The position numbers and the translations under genes were made by a program. A stretch of DNA of 64,000 nt from Mesorhizobium sp. GbtcB19. Lineage in GTDB: Bacteria > Pseudomonadota > Alphaproteobacteria > Rhizobiales > Rhizobiaceae. This document shows, in pieces, positions 44,706 to 53,229 of this stretch; positions within the stretch are counted from its first letter, which is position 1, and each line of letters starts with the position of its first letter. The notes beneath the pieces are model-generated. The model searched no databases. It was given only the letters and a program-made list of their open reading frames with translations, and was not told the origin of the DNA. The DNA lies in NCBI RefSeq assembly GCF_019091085.1, contig NZ_JAGXJY010000006.1, forward strand, positions 62,001-126,000, in the 5' to 3' direction.

Positions 44706-45287
44706 ATGTTCGTGACATCTGCCTATGCGCAAGAAACAGCGCCGGCCGCGGCCGAGGGCGATACGCATGCAGGCACCGCGGTGCCTGCCGCGGAGCATGA
44801 AACCTTCCCGCCGTTCAATGCCGCGACCTTCCCGTCGCAGATCCTGTGGCTGGTCATCACCTTCGGGCTCTTCTACCTGTTCCTGAAGCGGGTCGTGATG
44901 CCGCGCCTTGGCGGCATCATCGATGTCCGCAACGACCGTATCACCCAGGACCTCGACCATGCCGCAAGGCTGAAGGGCGAGGCGGATGCCGCCGTTGCTG
45001 CCTATGAGCAGGAACTGGCGGAAGCCAAGGTCAACGCCAACAAGATCGGCCAGCAGGCGAACGATGCCGCCAAGGCTGAGGCCGAAGGCACGCGCAAGAA
45101 GCTCGAGGCCGAGCTTGAGAAGAAGCTTGGCGAGGCCGAGGCGAGCATCGCCTCGATCAAGGCCAAGGCGATGAAGGAAGTCGGCACGATCGCCGAGGAC
45201 ACCACATCGGCCATCGTCGAGGCGCTTGTCGGCGGCAAGTCCGACAAGTCCGAGATCGCGGCCGCGGTCAAATCCGCGAGCCGGTGA
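44706..45287 (+). CDS. atpG: F0 ATP synthase subunit b'
   Basis: 193-residue peripheral-stalk subunit. One membrane helix (about residues 42-62, ILWLVITFGLFYLFLKR) follows a polar N-terminus, and the rest is a long charged coiled coil (VNANKIGQQANDAAKAEAEG). Having both b' and b is usual for alphaproteobacteria and photosynthetic bacteria. The name atpG for b' varies between annotations. The b gene follows after 11 bp. Confidence 0.94.
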   Translation: MFVTSAYAQETAPAAAEGDTHAGTAVPAAEHETFPPFNAATFPSQILWLVITFGLFYLFLKRVVMPRLGGIIDVRNDRITQDLDHAARLKGEADAAVAAYEQELAEAKVNANKIGQQANDAAKAEAEGTRKKLEAELEKKLGEAEASIASIKAKAMKEVGTIAEDTTSAIVEALVGGKSDKSEIAAAVKSASR

Positions 45288-45298
45288 GGAGCGGGATC

Positions 45299-45790
45299 AT
45301 GGACGCCACATCACTCGCCACGCTCTGGGCCGCTATCGCCCTGTTCATCTTCCTCGGCGCCGTCATCTATCTGAAGGTGCCGGGCATGCTCGCCAAGTCG
45401 CTCGACGCCCGCGCGGCCAAGATCAGCGGCGAGCTCGAGGAGGCCCGCAAGCTTCGTGAAGAGGCCCAGCAGCTGCTTGGCCAGTATCAGCAGAAGCGCA
45501 AGGAAGCCGAGAAGGAGGCCGCCGACATCGTCGCCGCCGCCAAGCGTGAAGCTGAATTGCTTGCCTCCGAGGCGGCCAAGAAGACTGAGGACTATGTCGC
45601 CCGCCGCACCGCGCTTGCCGAGCAGAAGATCAGCCAGGCCGAGCGTGAAGCGGTCAGCGAAGTGCGCGCCTCAGCCGTCGACATCGCCGTCGAGGCCGCC
45701 CGCGCGCTGCTCGCCGCCAAGGTCGACGCCAAGGCCGGCGCGGACCTGTTCAAGTCGGCGCTGGACGACGTCAAGGCCAAGCTGAACTGA
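45299..45790 (+). CDS. atpF: F0 ATP synthase subunit b
   Basis: 163-residue stalk subunit with an N-terminal membrane helix (LATLWAAIALFIFLGAVIYL) and an Ala/Glu/Lys-rich coiled coil. GGAG lies seven bases before the ATG at 45299; a GTG at 45284 overlapping the b' stop is less likely. Last gene of the F0 operon, followed by a Rho-independent terminator. No F1 genes are present in the window, as expected in rhizobia where the two operons are apart. Confidence 0.95.
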   Translation: MDATSLATLWAAIALFIFLGAVIYLKVPGMLAKSLDARAAKISGELEEARKLREEAQQLLGQYQQKRKEAEKEAADIVAAAKREAELLASEAAKKTEDYVARRTALAEQKISQAEREAVSEVRASAVDIAVEAARALLAAKVDAKAGADLFKSALDDVKAKLN

Positions 45791-45814
45791 GCTGGTTCTG
45801 AAGCCAACAACATG

Positions 45815-45846
45815 AAGCCGCCTGGGCAACCCGGCGGCTTTTTTGT
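45815..45846 (+). terminator. Rho-independent terminator of the atp operon
   Basis: AAGCCGCC and GGCGGCTT form an 8-bp stem, with GGG/CCC extending it around the loop, followed by a run of T residues (45839-45846). It lies 25 bp after the atpF stop. Confidence 0.9.
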
Positions 45847-45877
45847 TGTTTGAAAAGGGAGCGAGGCGCAGAAGCTG

Positions 45878-46160
45878 CCAATCTCCCCCCTCGTTGGGGG
45901 AGATGCCCGGCAGGGCAGAGGGGGGCGCGAAGGATCGCGGCCCAGCAGGATCAAGGTTCCTCGCCCCACGAAAGTGGGGAGAGGTGGCTCGGCGAAGCCG
46001 AGACGGAGAGGGGAGCGCCCTACGAAGGCCCCCGTTCCGTCCGCTTCGCGGACACCTCTCCCCCGCCAAAGGAGGGGGAGAGGAACCCAAGTATCGAAAC
46101 GTTGGCGGGACAGCGCCCCCCTCTGTCCTGCCGGACATCTCCCCCACAGGGGGGAGATTA
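45878..46160. repeat. nested dispersed inverted repeats (type D around a second palindrome)
   Basis: The outer arms CCAATCTCCCCCC (45878) and GGGGGGAGATTA (ending 46160) belong to type D. Between them is an inner inverted pair: CCTCGCCCCACGAAAGTGGGG...CCGAGACGG blocks on the left and CCTCTCCCCC...GGGGGAGAGG on the right. One element thus appears inserted within another. The right end stands two bases from the rnhB stop codon. The 371-bp gap holds nothing else except the atp terminator. Confidence 0.85.
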
Positions 46161-46161
46161 G

Positions 46162-46863
46162 CTATCGCTCCAGCCCGGCGAAACTCTCTTCCTCTTCTGC
46201 CGCCTCGGCGCCGCCCAGCCTGAACGGTGCGAACGACGCGCGGTGCAGTCTCGCCACCGGTCCATGCGTCTCGATCGCGGTGCGGTGCCTCACCGTCGCG
46301 TAGCCCATATGCACTTCGAAGCCGTAATGCTCGTGGTGTCCGCCGCAGCCGCACATCATGCGGTCGCGCATCACCTTGGCGACGATCGAGGCGGCGGCGA
46401 TCGATTGCGAGCGCTGGTCGCCCTTGATGAGCGCGCGGCCTTCGCAGGCGAGACCAGGCGGGATGTCACGGCCATCGGCCAAGGCAAGCTTGGGCTGCAG
46501 CGACAGGCCGGCGGCGGCGCGCCGCATCGCTTCCAGGCTGGCTTTGAGGATGTTGCTGTTGTCGATGCCTTCGGCGCTGATCGACGCCATCGAGACGCTA
46601 AGCGCCGAGCCTAGAATCTTGAGAAACAGCGCCTCGCGCTGCAGATGGGTCAAACGCTTGGAATCGTCGAGGCCTTCGGGAATGTTGGCGGGGTTGAGCA
46701 CCACCGCGGCGGCCACCACCGGCCCAGCGAGCGGCCCACGGCCTGCCTCGTCCATGCCGGCGACCGGCCACAGCCCGTCGGCCATCGCCTTGGTCTCGAT
46801 CGAGAAGTCGGGCTTCTCGACCATTTCAAAGAGAAGCGGAGAATCGGAACGCGCGCGAGCCAT
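46162..46863 (-). CDS. rnhB: ribonuclease HII
   Basis: 233-residue enzyme that cleaves RNA in RNA-DNA hybrids and removes single ribonucleotides from DNA. The active-site acidic residues are visible: [20 protein letters not shown] (Asp-Glu), [29 protein letters not shown] and [12 protein letters not shown] (final Asp). The start at 46863 gives a 30-residue N-terminal extension; no strong ribosome site helps decide. The gene reads toward the atp operon, from which the nested repeat separates it. Confidence 0.94.
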   Translation of the reverse strand: MARARSDSPLLFEMVEKPDFSIETKAMADGLWPVAGMDEAGRGPLAGPVVAAAVVLNPANIPEGLDDSKRLTHLQREALFLKILGSALSVSMASISAEGIDNSNILKASLEAMRRAAAGLSLQPKLALADGRDIPPGLACEGRALIKGDQRSQSIAAASIVAKVMRDRMMCGCGGHHEHYGFEVHMGYATVRHRTAIETHGPVARLHRASFAPFRLGGAEAAEEEESFAGLER

Positions 46864-46993
46864 GGTGCGGCGAGGTTCGCATCGGCTCCGATTCTCCGCA
46901 AGTCCTTCCGGGTCGGATGGGGCGTCGGACCGGGAAGGCACCGTCTCGCGGCCGGGGGACAGTGGCCGGACGGGATTCTTGAAAAGGACTGCA

Positions 46994-47030
46994 GTTCCAG
47001 GCGGAAAATCGCTTTGCCTGGAATTGCTTG
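46994..47030. repeat. short palindrome between radical SAM and rnhB genes
   Basis: GTTCCAGGC and GCCTGGAATT form arms around about 12 bases. It resembles the ends of type B repeats (AATTCCAGG) but is not a full copy. It may be a decayed repeat or a weak terminator for the radical SAM gene. Confidence 0.45.
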
Positions 47031-47058
47031 GCGCCGGCCTGTCACGGCCGGCACAGCG

Positions 47059-48264
47059 TCAAAGCAGCATCAGCTGCTCGCCGGCGCCCGAGCCTGCGAC
47101 GAATTGATCGGTGCGAAGCTGCCGTCGCTCGACATTGAGGCCTAGCCGCTTGGCGGCGATCTCGAAGCGGCGGCCGATCTGCCAGGCATAGGGACCGGCG
47201 CCCTTCATGCGCTTGCCCCATTCGGAATCGTAGTCCTTGCCGTCGCGCATCGAGCGGATCAGCGACATCACATGCCGGTAGCGGTCCGGATAGTGACGCA
47301 GCAGCCAGTCCTTGAAGATCGGCGCCACTTCGAGCGGCAGGCGCAGGATGACGTAGCCTGCCTCCCGCGCGCCGGCGGCGCGCGCCGAATCGAGGATGCG
47401 CTCCATCTCCGGATCGTTGAGGCCGGGAATGATCGGCGCCACCATCACCGAGGCCGGGATGCCGGCGTCAGAAAGCTGCCTGATCGCCTCCAGCCGTTTC
47501 GTCGGCGTCGACGCGCGCGGTTCCATGGTGCGGGCCAGCATGCGGTCCATCGTCGTCACCGAAAGCGCCACCTTGGCAAGGCCGCGTTCGGCCATGCGCG
47601 ACAGGATGTCGATGTCGCGCGTCACCAGCGCCGACTTGGTGACGATGCCGACCGGATGGCCGCGCGCCTCGAGCACCTCCAGGATCTCGCGCATGATCCG
47701 GTACTGCTTCTCGATCGGCTGGTAGGGATCGGTGTTGGTGCCGATGGCGATGGTGCGCGGCTGATAGCCGGGCTTCGACAATTCCCGGTCCAGCATGCGC
47801 GCCGCATCGGGCTTGGCGAACAGCTTCGATTCGAAATCGAGCCCCGGCGACAGGCCCATGAAGGAATGCGTCGGCCTGGCGAAGCAGTAGACGCACCCAT
47901 GCTCGCAGCCGCGATAGGGATTGATCGAACGGTCGAAGGAAATGTCCGGCGACTCGTTGCGGGTGATGATGGTGCGCGGCTTCTCGACCTGCACTTCGGT
48001 CTTGAACGGCGGCAATTCCTCCAGCGAGTTCCAGCCGTCGTCGAAGACATGCCGGCTGACCGGTTCGAAGCGGCCCGATGGGTTGATGCCGGCCGAGCGG
48101 CCGCGATTGCGGTCGGGCCGCACGCGCATGCCGCTCTGCTCGATCATCGCATTTGCCATCTCGGCTCTGCCTGCTCCGAAAGCAGCAATGTCGGCGCGCA
48201 CGATCTGTTCCATTTTCGCCCTCTCCCAGGGACTGTCGGCAGGCTGTCGAATCGCTCTGTTCAT
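47059..48264 (-). CDS. radical SAM protein, PA0069/SplB-like family
   Basis: 401-residue radical SAM enzyme. The iron-sulfur motif CEHGCVYC is at about residues 99-106, followed by the SAM-binding stretch with IAIGTNTDPYQPIEKQYRIM and IVTKSALVTRDIDILSRMAE. This family is distantly related to spore photoproduct lyase but its substrate is unknown. Two starts are possible: ATG 48264 (AGGA eight bases ahead) and ATG 48213 (GAGAGG six bases ahead); the longer is given. The last residues include RRQLRTDQFVAGSGAGEQLM. Confidence 0.9.
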   Translation of the reverse strand: MNRAIRQPADSPWERAKMEQIVRADIAAFGAGRAEMANAMIEQSGMRVRPDRNRGRSAGINPSGRFEPVSRHVFDDGWNSLEELPPFKTEVQVEKPRTIITRNESPDISFDRSINPYRGCEHGCVYCFARPTHSFMGLSPGLDFESKLFAKPDAARMLDRELSKPGYQPRTIAIGTNTDPYQPIEKQYRIMREILEVLEARGHPVGIVTKSALVTRDIDILSRMAERGLAKVALSVTTMDRMLARTMEPRASTPTKRLEAIRQLSDAGIPASVMVAPIIPGLNDPEMERILDSARAAGAREAGYVILRLPLEVAPIFKDWLLRHYPDRYRHVMSLIRSMRDGKDYDSEWGKRMKGAGPYAWQIGRRFEIAAKRLGLNVERRQLRTDQFVAGSGAGEQLMLL

Positions 48265-48362
48265 GAAACTATTCCTATTTTGCTGATGAGAACAAAGCAA
48301 GAACTTTTTCGGCAGAAAAGCGCAACTGGCGCAAGCCGCGGCTTTCGGCTATTCGGCTAAGC

Positions 48363-48866
48363 ATGCTCAGCGTCCTCATCGAAACCCGCAACGACGAAGA
48401 GGGGCTTGCCCGCACGCTCGCCTCGCTGGTCGGCGGCGCGGTCGAGGGCGTGGTGCGCGACGTCATCGTCTGCGATTCCGGTTCGACCGACCAGACGCAT
48501 CGTGTCGCCGAGCATGCCGGCTGCCACTATGTGACCGGCGGCATCGGCGCCGGCATCGGCCAGGCCAAGGGCGATTGGTTGCTGCTTCTGGAACCCGGTG
48601 CCCGGCTATCTGAAGGCTGGATCGACGAGGTCGTCGCGCATACGGCAAAACAGACCATGCCGGCCCGGTTCTCGCGCGCCCGCGCCGACCGCGCGCCTTT
48701 CCTGGCCCGCGTCTTTTCAGGCAACCGGGCGCTGGCCGAAGGCCTCGTTGTCAGCAAGCGTCAGGCCGCGGCTCTGGCAAAGAGCGCGCGCAGCGCCGAA
48801 GCCCTGGCCCGGGGCCTCGCGACCAGAAGGCTGAACGCCGAGATCTGGGTGGCGCCGCCGAAGTGA
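48363..48866 (+). CDS. short family 2 glycosyltransferase-like protein
   Basis: 167-residue protein with the N-terminal half of a GT-A fold: LSVLIETRNDEEGLARTLAS, VIVCDSGSTDQTHRVAE and GDWLLLLEPGARLSEGW. The last gives EPG in place of the usual DxD, so sugar-nucleotide binding may be lost. It is shorter than typical family 2 enzymes (over 230 residues). It is divergent from the radical SAM gene. Confidence 0.8.
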   Translation: MLSVLIETRNDEEGLARTLASLVGGAVEGVVRDVIVCDSGSTDQTHRVAEHAGCHYVTGGIGAGIGQAKGDWLLLLEPGARLSEGWIDEVVAHTAKQTMPARFSRARADRAPFLARVFSGNRALAEGLVVSKRQAAALAKSARSAEALARGLATRRLNAEIWVAPPK

Positions 48867-48925
48867 ACCTCATGGTTCGCAGCAAAAGCCGCCGCGGAGC
48901 AAAAAATGTGGGAAAATTCACCACA

Positions 48926-48940
48926 TTGTGCATTGCACAA
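48926..48940. promoter_or_regulatory. candidate operator palindrome upstream of the dioxygenase gene
   Basis: TTGTGCATTGCACAA is a perfect 7+1+7 palindrome in the 188-bp gap before 49055. Its TGC...GCA form recalls sites of PhaR-type regulators, but no such regulator or target is nearby, so its owner is open. Confidence 0.45.
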
Positions 48941-49054
48941 AAATCTGCGGCGTGATTAGCATCGTCATTGATGCGGGACAATCGGGATGGGGTAACGGCG
49001 AAGCGCGCGGCAGGTGGCTGACGCTCCGTCTGACGCCATGCATTTGAGGGACCG

Positions 49055-50023
49055 ATGAATCTTGCAGACAACTCCGGCGCGGCCAGTCTTGAGGCCATCG
49101 CCCGCAACGGCAGCCTGTTCAGGCGCATCGCCGTGCGCATCCCGACCTATCTGAAGGACCTGCGCGAGAACCCGGCCTGGCTGCCGATGTTCGTGCTGGC
49201 GCGAACCATGCCCGGGCGCCGCATGCATTGGCTGGGTGCCAGACGCGCCCGCCCGCTCGACGATGCGGGACAGACGATGTTTGCCGGTGTCGAACGCGGC
49301 GCCGTGGTCGAGGCGTTGCGTTCGGACGGTCTGTTTTCAGGCTTTATGCTGCCTGCGGCGATCCATCAGGAGATCGCCGCTTTCGCGCAGCGCACACCTT
49401 GCTTCGGCAATTTCGACCGCCGCCTCGAATTCATGCCGGGCGACCATGCCGAAGCCGAGAAGCGCCTCGGTCGCTCGCTGCTCAGCGGCCATTATTTCGA
49501 GCGCATTCTGGATTGTCCGGCAGCGCTCGCCATCCAGAAGGACCCGCTGCTGCTCGACGTCGCCCGGCACTATCTCGGCGGCCAGGCGAAGCTGATCACC
49601 ACGCGCGTCTGGTGGAGTTTCCCGACCGGCAAGGCGTCGGACGCCGACAAGAACCTCGCCTCATTGGGCAAATATCATTTCGACCTCGATGACTGGCGGA
49701 TGCTGAAATTCTTCTTCTACCTGGTGCCGGTCGATGCAGGCACCGGGCCGCATGTCTATGTCCGTGGCAGCCACAGGCGCCGCGCGCTCAGGCATCAGCT
49801 GACGCTGCTGGTCGGCCATCCGGCGCAAGACGTGCTGGATGTCTATGGCCAGCAAAGTCCGGTCACGCTGACGGGCGAGGCGGGGCTCGGCTTCGTCGAG
49901 GATCCGTTCGGCTTCCACATGGGCACCGTGCCGGCGCATACGCCGCGGCTGATGATGGAAATCGGCTTTGGCGTCTCCAAGCCGTCGCGCCGCCGCTTTC
50001 ACGGCGAGCCGGTCATCCGTTAG
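49055..50023 (+). CDS. phytanoyl-CoA dioxygenase-like Fe(II)/2-oxoglutarate oxygenase
   Basis: 322-residue protein with the double-stranded beta-helix of the PhyH family in its C-terminal two thirds. The metal ligands are His208 and Asp210 (KYHFDLDDWRM) and His288 (FGFHMGTVPAH). Arg near the end (TPRLMMEIGF) fits 2-oxoglutarate binding. An N-terminal 90-residue extension is helical and without a signal peptide. The substrate is unknown; relatives modify lipids or small metabolites. Confidence 0.8.
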   Translation: MNLADNSGAASLEAIARNGSLFRRIAVRIPTYLKDLRENPAWLPMFVLARTMPGRRMHWLGARRARPLDDAGQTMFAGVERGAVVEALRSDGLFSGFMLPAAIHQEIAAFAQRTPCFGNFDRRLEFMPGDHAEAEKRLGRSLLSGHYFERILDCPAALAIQKDPLLLDVARHYLGGQAKLITTRVWWSFPTGKASDADKNLASLGKYHFDLDDWRMLKFFFYLVPVDAGTGPHVYVRGSHRRRALRHQLTLLVGHPAQDVLDVYGQQSPVTLTGEAGLGFVEDPFGFHMGTVPAHTPRLMMEIGFGVSKPSRRRFHGEPVIR

Positions 50024-50161
50024 CTGGTCCTAAATCAAACGCTGGCACGGCGACTTGCTTTGCCGGCAAGGCGCCGTATCTCCGGTGATCGAGACAAGTA
50101 AGTTGAAAATTGACAATTCCCACGTCCGGCGGTGATATTGAACATCTCTGTGGGGGAAATA

Positions 50162-50515
50162 ATGAAATCTCTGAAACTGGTCGCAGCTCTGCTTGCGATC
50201 GCGCTTACGCTGGCAAATTGCGCAACTCCGGTTAGCGAAAAGCGCTACAATGAAGTACGGGCGAAATTACAGACAAGCGCTGCCTATCGCAAATCGGAAA
50301 CGACCAGATGCTTGTCGATCATGTCCTCTGTGCCCAAGGTGGACCAGGAGGCCTATGAGCCGATGCTCCGGATACCGGCCGGAACCTTCGGCAGGACAAT
50401 TTGTATACGTTTGATCAACGGTGTCATCTCAGGCCGCATTTCGCGGCATAACGTCAACGACTATCTTAGCCGCCGCGATTACAGAGGCGTCATACTGGTC
50501 GCGATGGGCAAGTAA
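50162..50515 (+). CDS. putative small lipoprotein
   Basis: 117-residue exported protein. The signal peptide MKSLKLVAALLAIALTLANC ends in a lipobox (LANC, Cys20), so the mature protein is probably lipid-anchored. The remainder (ATPVSEKRYNEVRAKLQTSA onward) shows no family I know; two further cysteines are present. The ATG at 50162 follows GGGGGAAATA. Its base composition is noticeably less GC-rich than its neighbours, which may point to later acquisition. Confidence 0.7.
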   Translation: MKSLKLVAALLAIALTLANCATPVSEKRYNEVRAKLQTSAAYRKSETTRCLSIMSSVPKVDQEAYEPMLRIPAGTFGRTICIRLINGVISGRISRHNVNDYLSRRDYRGVILVAMGK

Positions 50516-50523
50516 GCCGTGGT

Positions 50524-51084
50524 TCAGGGCGGCGGGGCTTTTTCACCGCGCCGAAGATGCTCGTCCAGTCGCGGCATGATCTCGACGAAGTTGCAGGGCA
50601 TGTGGCGGTAGTCGAGTTGCGCCTTGATGATGCCGTCCCAGGCGTCCTTGCAGGCGCCGGGCGAGCCCGGCAGCACGAAGACGAAGGTGGCGTTGACGAC
50701 GCCGCCGGTCGCCCGGCTCTGGATCGTCGAGGTGCCGATCTTGTCGTAGGAGATGCGGTGGAAGACCTCGGAAAAGCCGTCCATGCGCTTTTCGAAGATC
50801 GGCTCCAGCGCCTCCGGCGTCACGTCGCGGCCGGTGAAGCCGGTGCCGCCGGTGGTGATCACGACATCGATGTTCTCGTCCTTCGACCAGCCGAGCACTT
50901 TGTCGCGGATCTTGTCGCGGTCGTCGGTCACGATATCGCGCGCGGCAAGGGTGTGGCCGGCTTCGATGATGCGGTCGGCCAGCGTCTGGCCGGACTTGTC
51001 GTCGGCAAGGCTGCGCGTATCGGAGACGGTCAGCACCGCGATGCGCACCGGGATGAAGGGCCGGCTCTCGTCAATCCTGGCCAT
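50524..51084 (-). CDS. moaB: molybdenum cofactor biosynthesis protein B
   Basis: 186-residue MoaB/Mog-type protein acting in molybdopterin adenylation. RIAVLTVSDTRSLADDKSGQ and DVVITTGGTGFTGRDVTPEA are the family signatures; the C-terminal FVLPGSPGACKDAWDGIIKA completes the fold. It begins inside the 3' end of ispE (14-bp overlap), so both are probably on one message, though the pathways are unrelated. Confidence 0.95.
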   Translation of the reverse strand: MARIDESRPFIPVRIAVLTVSDTRSLADDKSGQTLADRIIEAGHTLAARDIVTDDRDKIRDKVLGWSKDENIDVVITTGGTGFTGRDVTPEALEPIFEKRMDGFSEVFHRISYDKIGTSTIQSRATGGVVNATFVFVLPGSPGACKDAWDGIIKAQLDYRHMPCNFVEIMPRLDEHLRRGEKAPPP

Positions 51085-51967
51085 CGCTGACCTCCATGCT
51101 GCGCGTCGCGGCGACGAACCAGTCGGGGTGGCGGCTGCGGATCTCGATCGCCGCGCGCTTGGCGACATTGCCGGTTTCGAACAGGCCGAAGCAGGTGGCG
51201 CCGGAGCCGGACATGCGCATGAAGGCGGCGTCGGCACGCTTGAGCGCCTTCAGCGCTTCGCCGATCGCCGGCTCGATCGATCGGGCAGGCGCCTCGAGAT
51301 CGTTGCGCGTCGTCTCCAGCCAGTTGCGGATGGCGTGGAAGTCGAGGCGCTTCGGCAGCGGCGGCAGCGCCTCGTTGTCGCGCCGGGAGAGCGCCTTGAA
51401 CACGTCCGGCGTCGAGACGGCGACGCCCGGATTGACCAGAACCAGGCCGAGCGCCGGAAACGCAGGTAGCGGCGACAACTCATCGCCGATGCCGCGCGCG
51501 ACCAGCGGCTTGCCCTTGAGGCACATCGGCAGGTCGGCGCCGAGCGAAAGCCCGATCCGCGCCAGCGAAGTGTCGTCGATAGCGAGCTTCCAGAGCCGCG
51601 CCAGGGCGTTGAGCGCGGCCGCCGCGTCGCTGGACCCGCCGCCGATGCCCGAGGCGACCGGCAGGTTCTTCTCCAGCCGGATGGCAACGGGCGGCGTATG
51701 CTGCGCGCCGGCTTCCCGACGCAGCGCATCGCGCGCCTTCACCACCAGATTGCCGCCGTCGAGCGGCAGGCCGGCGGCATAACGGCCGGACACCGAGAAT
51801 TGGTCGTGCTCCGCCGGCTCGATCTCGAGCCGGTCGCCGAAGCGGGTGAAGACGGCAAGGCTGTCGATGAGGTGATAACCGTCGGCGCGCTGTCCGGTGA
51901 CATGCAGCGCCAGATTGATCTTGGCAGGCGCAAGCCACGTCCGGACCTCTGTGCCGGGCTCCGCAAT
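51071..51967 (-). CDS. ispE: 4-diphosphocytidyl-2-C-methyl-D-erythritol kinase, non-canonical start
   Basis: GHMP kinase of the non-mevalonate isoprenoid pathway, phosphorylating CDP-ME. The N-terminal TWLAPAKINLALHVTGQRAD and the ATP-binding PVASGIGGGSSDAAAAL are intact. No ATG, GTG or TTG exists in frame ahead of PAKINL; the first such codon (GTG 51793) would delete that essential motif. The choice is between ATT at 51967 (298 residues) and ATC at 51985 (304 residues), the latter with AAGGA eight bases ahead. The coordinates use ATT. The family is certain; the start is not. It follows the small protein gene ending at 51990. Confidence 0.9.
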   Translation of the reverse strand: MAEPGTEVRTWLAPAKINLALHVTGQRADGYHLIDSLAVFTRFGDRLEIEPAEHDQFSVSGRYAAGLPLDGGNLVVKARDALRREAGAQHTPPVAIRLEKNLPVASGIGGGSSDAAAALNALARLWKLAIDDTSLARIGLSLGADLPMCLKGKPLVARGIGDELSPLPAFPALGLVLVNPGVAVSTPDVFKALSRRDNEALPPLPKRLDFHAIRNWLETTRNDLEAPARSIEPAIGEALKALKRADAAFMRMSGSGATCFGLFETGNVAKRAAIEIRSRHPDWFVAATRSMEVSDGQD

Positions 51968-51989
51968 GTCGGCTGCTGGCGAGATGGCT

Positions 51990-52175
51990 TCAGTCCTTGG
52001 CGAGACGATATTCGCCGGTCTTCGGATCCTTGACCAGCGTGCCCATCGTGCCGTTCGCCGCCTGTTTCTCGGTGCGCCGGATCTTGGCCGTCACGCGCTC
52101 GGCCTCACGCACGAAAGCGCGGTAGCCAAAATAAGCGGCGGCGCCGACAACAGCGAAGAAAATGATCTGCGGCAT
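51990..52175 (-). CDS. small single-helix membrane protein
   Basis: 61-residue protein beginning MPQIIFFAVVGAAAYFGYRA, one membrane helix at the N-terminus, then a charged tail with REAERVTAKIRRTEKQAANG and a final DPKTGEYRLAKD. The ATG at 52175 has GGAGGAG eight bases upstream, strong support. Its stop is just ahead of the ispE start region, so translation of ispE may depend on it. Confidence 0.8.
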   Translation of the reverse strand: MPQIIFFAVVGAAAYFGYRAFVREAERVTAKIRRTEKQAANGTMGTLVKDPKTGEYRLAKD

Positions 52176-52261
52176 CTCAAGAACTCCTCCCGCGCTTCCT
52201 CGCGGCAAGGCCGGCCGTACGGGTCGGTCAAGCGGTCATGCTATCCGCAATCATGGCTTTT

Positions 52262-53119
52262 TCAAAGCCCGAAGCGCGCCCACAGCGCGCGCTCTTCCGC
52301 CGCATCGAGGATCCCGCCGGCCGCGGCCTGCGCGATATCGGGTGCCGAGAAACGCGAGCCGAACAGGCCGAAACGGCCGAACAGACCGCGCGGCGCGGTG
52401 ATCAGCTTGAGCTGCGTCTTGTCGCCGAAACGCGTCCTGAGCACGCTGCGCATATCGCCCAGCGCATCGACAAGGCCGAGCTCGAGGCCTTTCTTGGCGG
52501 TCCAGAACAGGCCGGTGAATAGGTCCGGATCATCCTTGAGCTTGCTGCCGCGCCGCTCCTTGACGAGGTCGATGAAGGTCTCGTGCACTTCGAGCTGCAG
52601 CGTCTTCAGCCGCTCGACGTCTTCCTTCTTCTCGGGCTTGAACGGATCGAGCACCGCCTTGTTCTGCCCGGCGGTATGGACGCGCCGCTCGACGCCGATC
52701 TTCTTCATCAGCTCGGGAAAGCCGAACGAGGCGGAAACCACGCCGATCGAGCCGACGATCGACGACGGATCGGCGAAGATCTCGTCGCCGGCGACCGCGA
52801 TCATGTAGCCTCCGGAAGCCGCAACATCCTCGACGAAGACCAGAACCTTCTTGTTCTTTTCCGCCGCCAGATCGCGGATACGCTTGAAGATCAGCCGCGA
52901 CTGCACCGGCGAGCCGCCCGGCGAATTGATCGAGATGGCAACCGCCGGCGCGTCGAAACCGAACGCCTTTTCGATCAGGCCGGCCGTCGAGGCAAGCGAC
53001 AGGCTCGGCCGGAACTGGCCGCCGCCGGCCATGATGGCACCTTGCAGCCGGACGACCGGAATGGTGACGACTGTGGAGCGCCAGGATTTCGGCAGCAGGC
53101 GGTTGAAGAGGCGTTTCAC
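52262..53119 (-). CDS. S49 family signal-peptide-peptidase-like protease (SppA/SohB type)
   Basis: 285-residue ClpP-fold serine protease of the inner membrane or periplasm, which degrades cleaved signal peptides. The nucleophile serine is in VEDVAASGGYMIAVAGDEIF and the base lysine in VHTAGQNKAVLDPFKPEKKE. FGFDAPAVAISINSPGGSPV supplies the oxyanion loop. The start is GTG at 53119 (MKRLFNRLLPKSW), a short form with little N-terminal anchor. Single gene. Confidence 0.9.
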   Translation of the reverse strand: MKRLFNRLLPKSWRSTVVTIPVVRLQGAIMAGGGQFRPSLSLASTAGLIEKAFGFDAPAVAISINSPGGSPVQSRLIFKRIRDLAAEKNKKVLVFVEDVAASGGYMIAVAGDEIFADPSSIVGSIGVVSASFGFPELMKKIGVERRVHTAGQNKAVLDPFKPEKKEDVERLKTLQLEVHETFIDLVKERRGSKLKDDPDLFTGLFWTAKKGLELGLVDALGDMRSVLRTRFGDKTQLKLITAPRGLFGRFGLFGSRFSAPDIAQAAAGGILDAAEERALWARFGL

Positions 53120-53229
53120 GAACGAGTGTCTCCGGTCAATTTTGCAGGAGAAAGATAAGAACTCATCTTTGCTCCCGGGCATGTAAGGAACGCGCCAGCC
53201 AACGGCAATGCCGCATCGCCGACCCCGGA

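Noticed and set aside
45878..46160. Possible CRISPR-like array
   Set aside because: Blocks are mirror images, not direct repeats with spacers of constant length.
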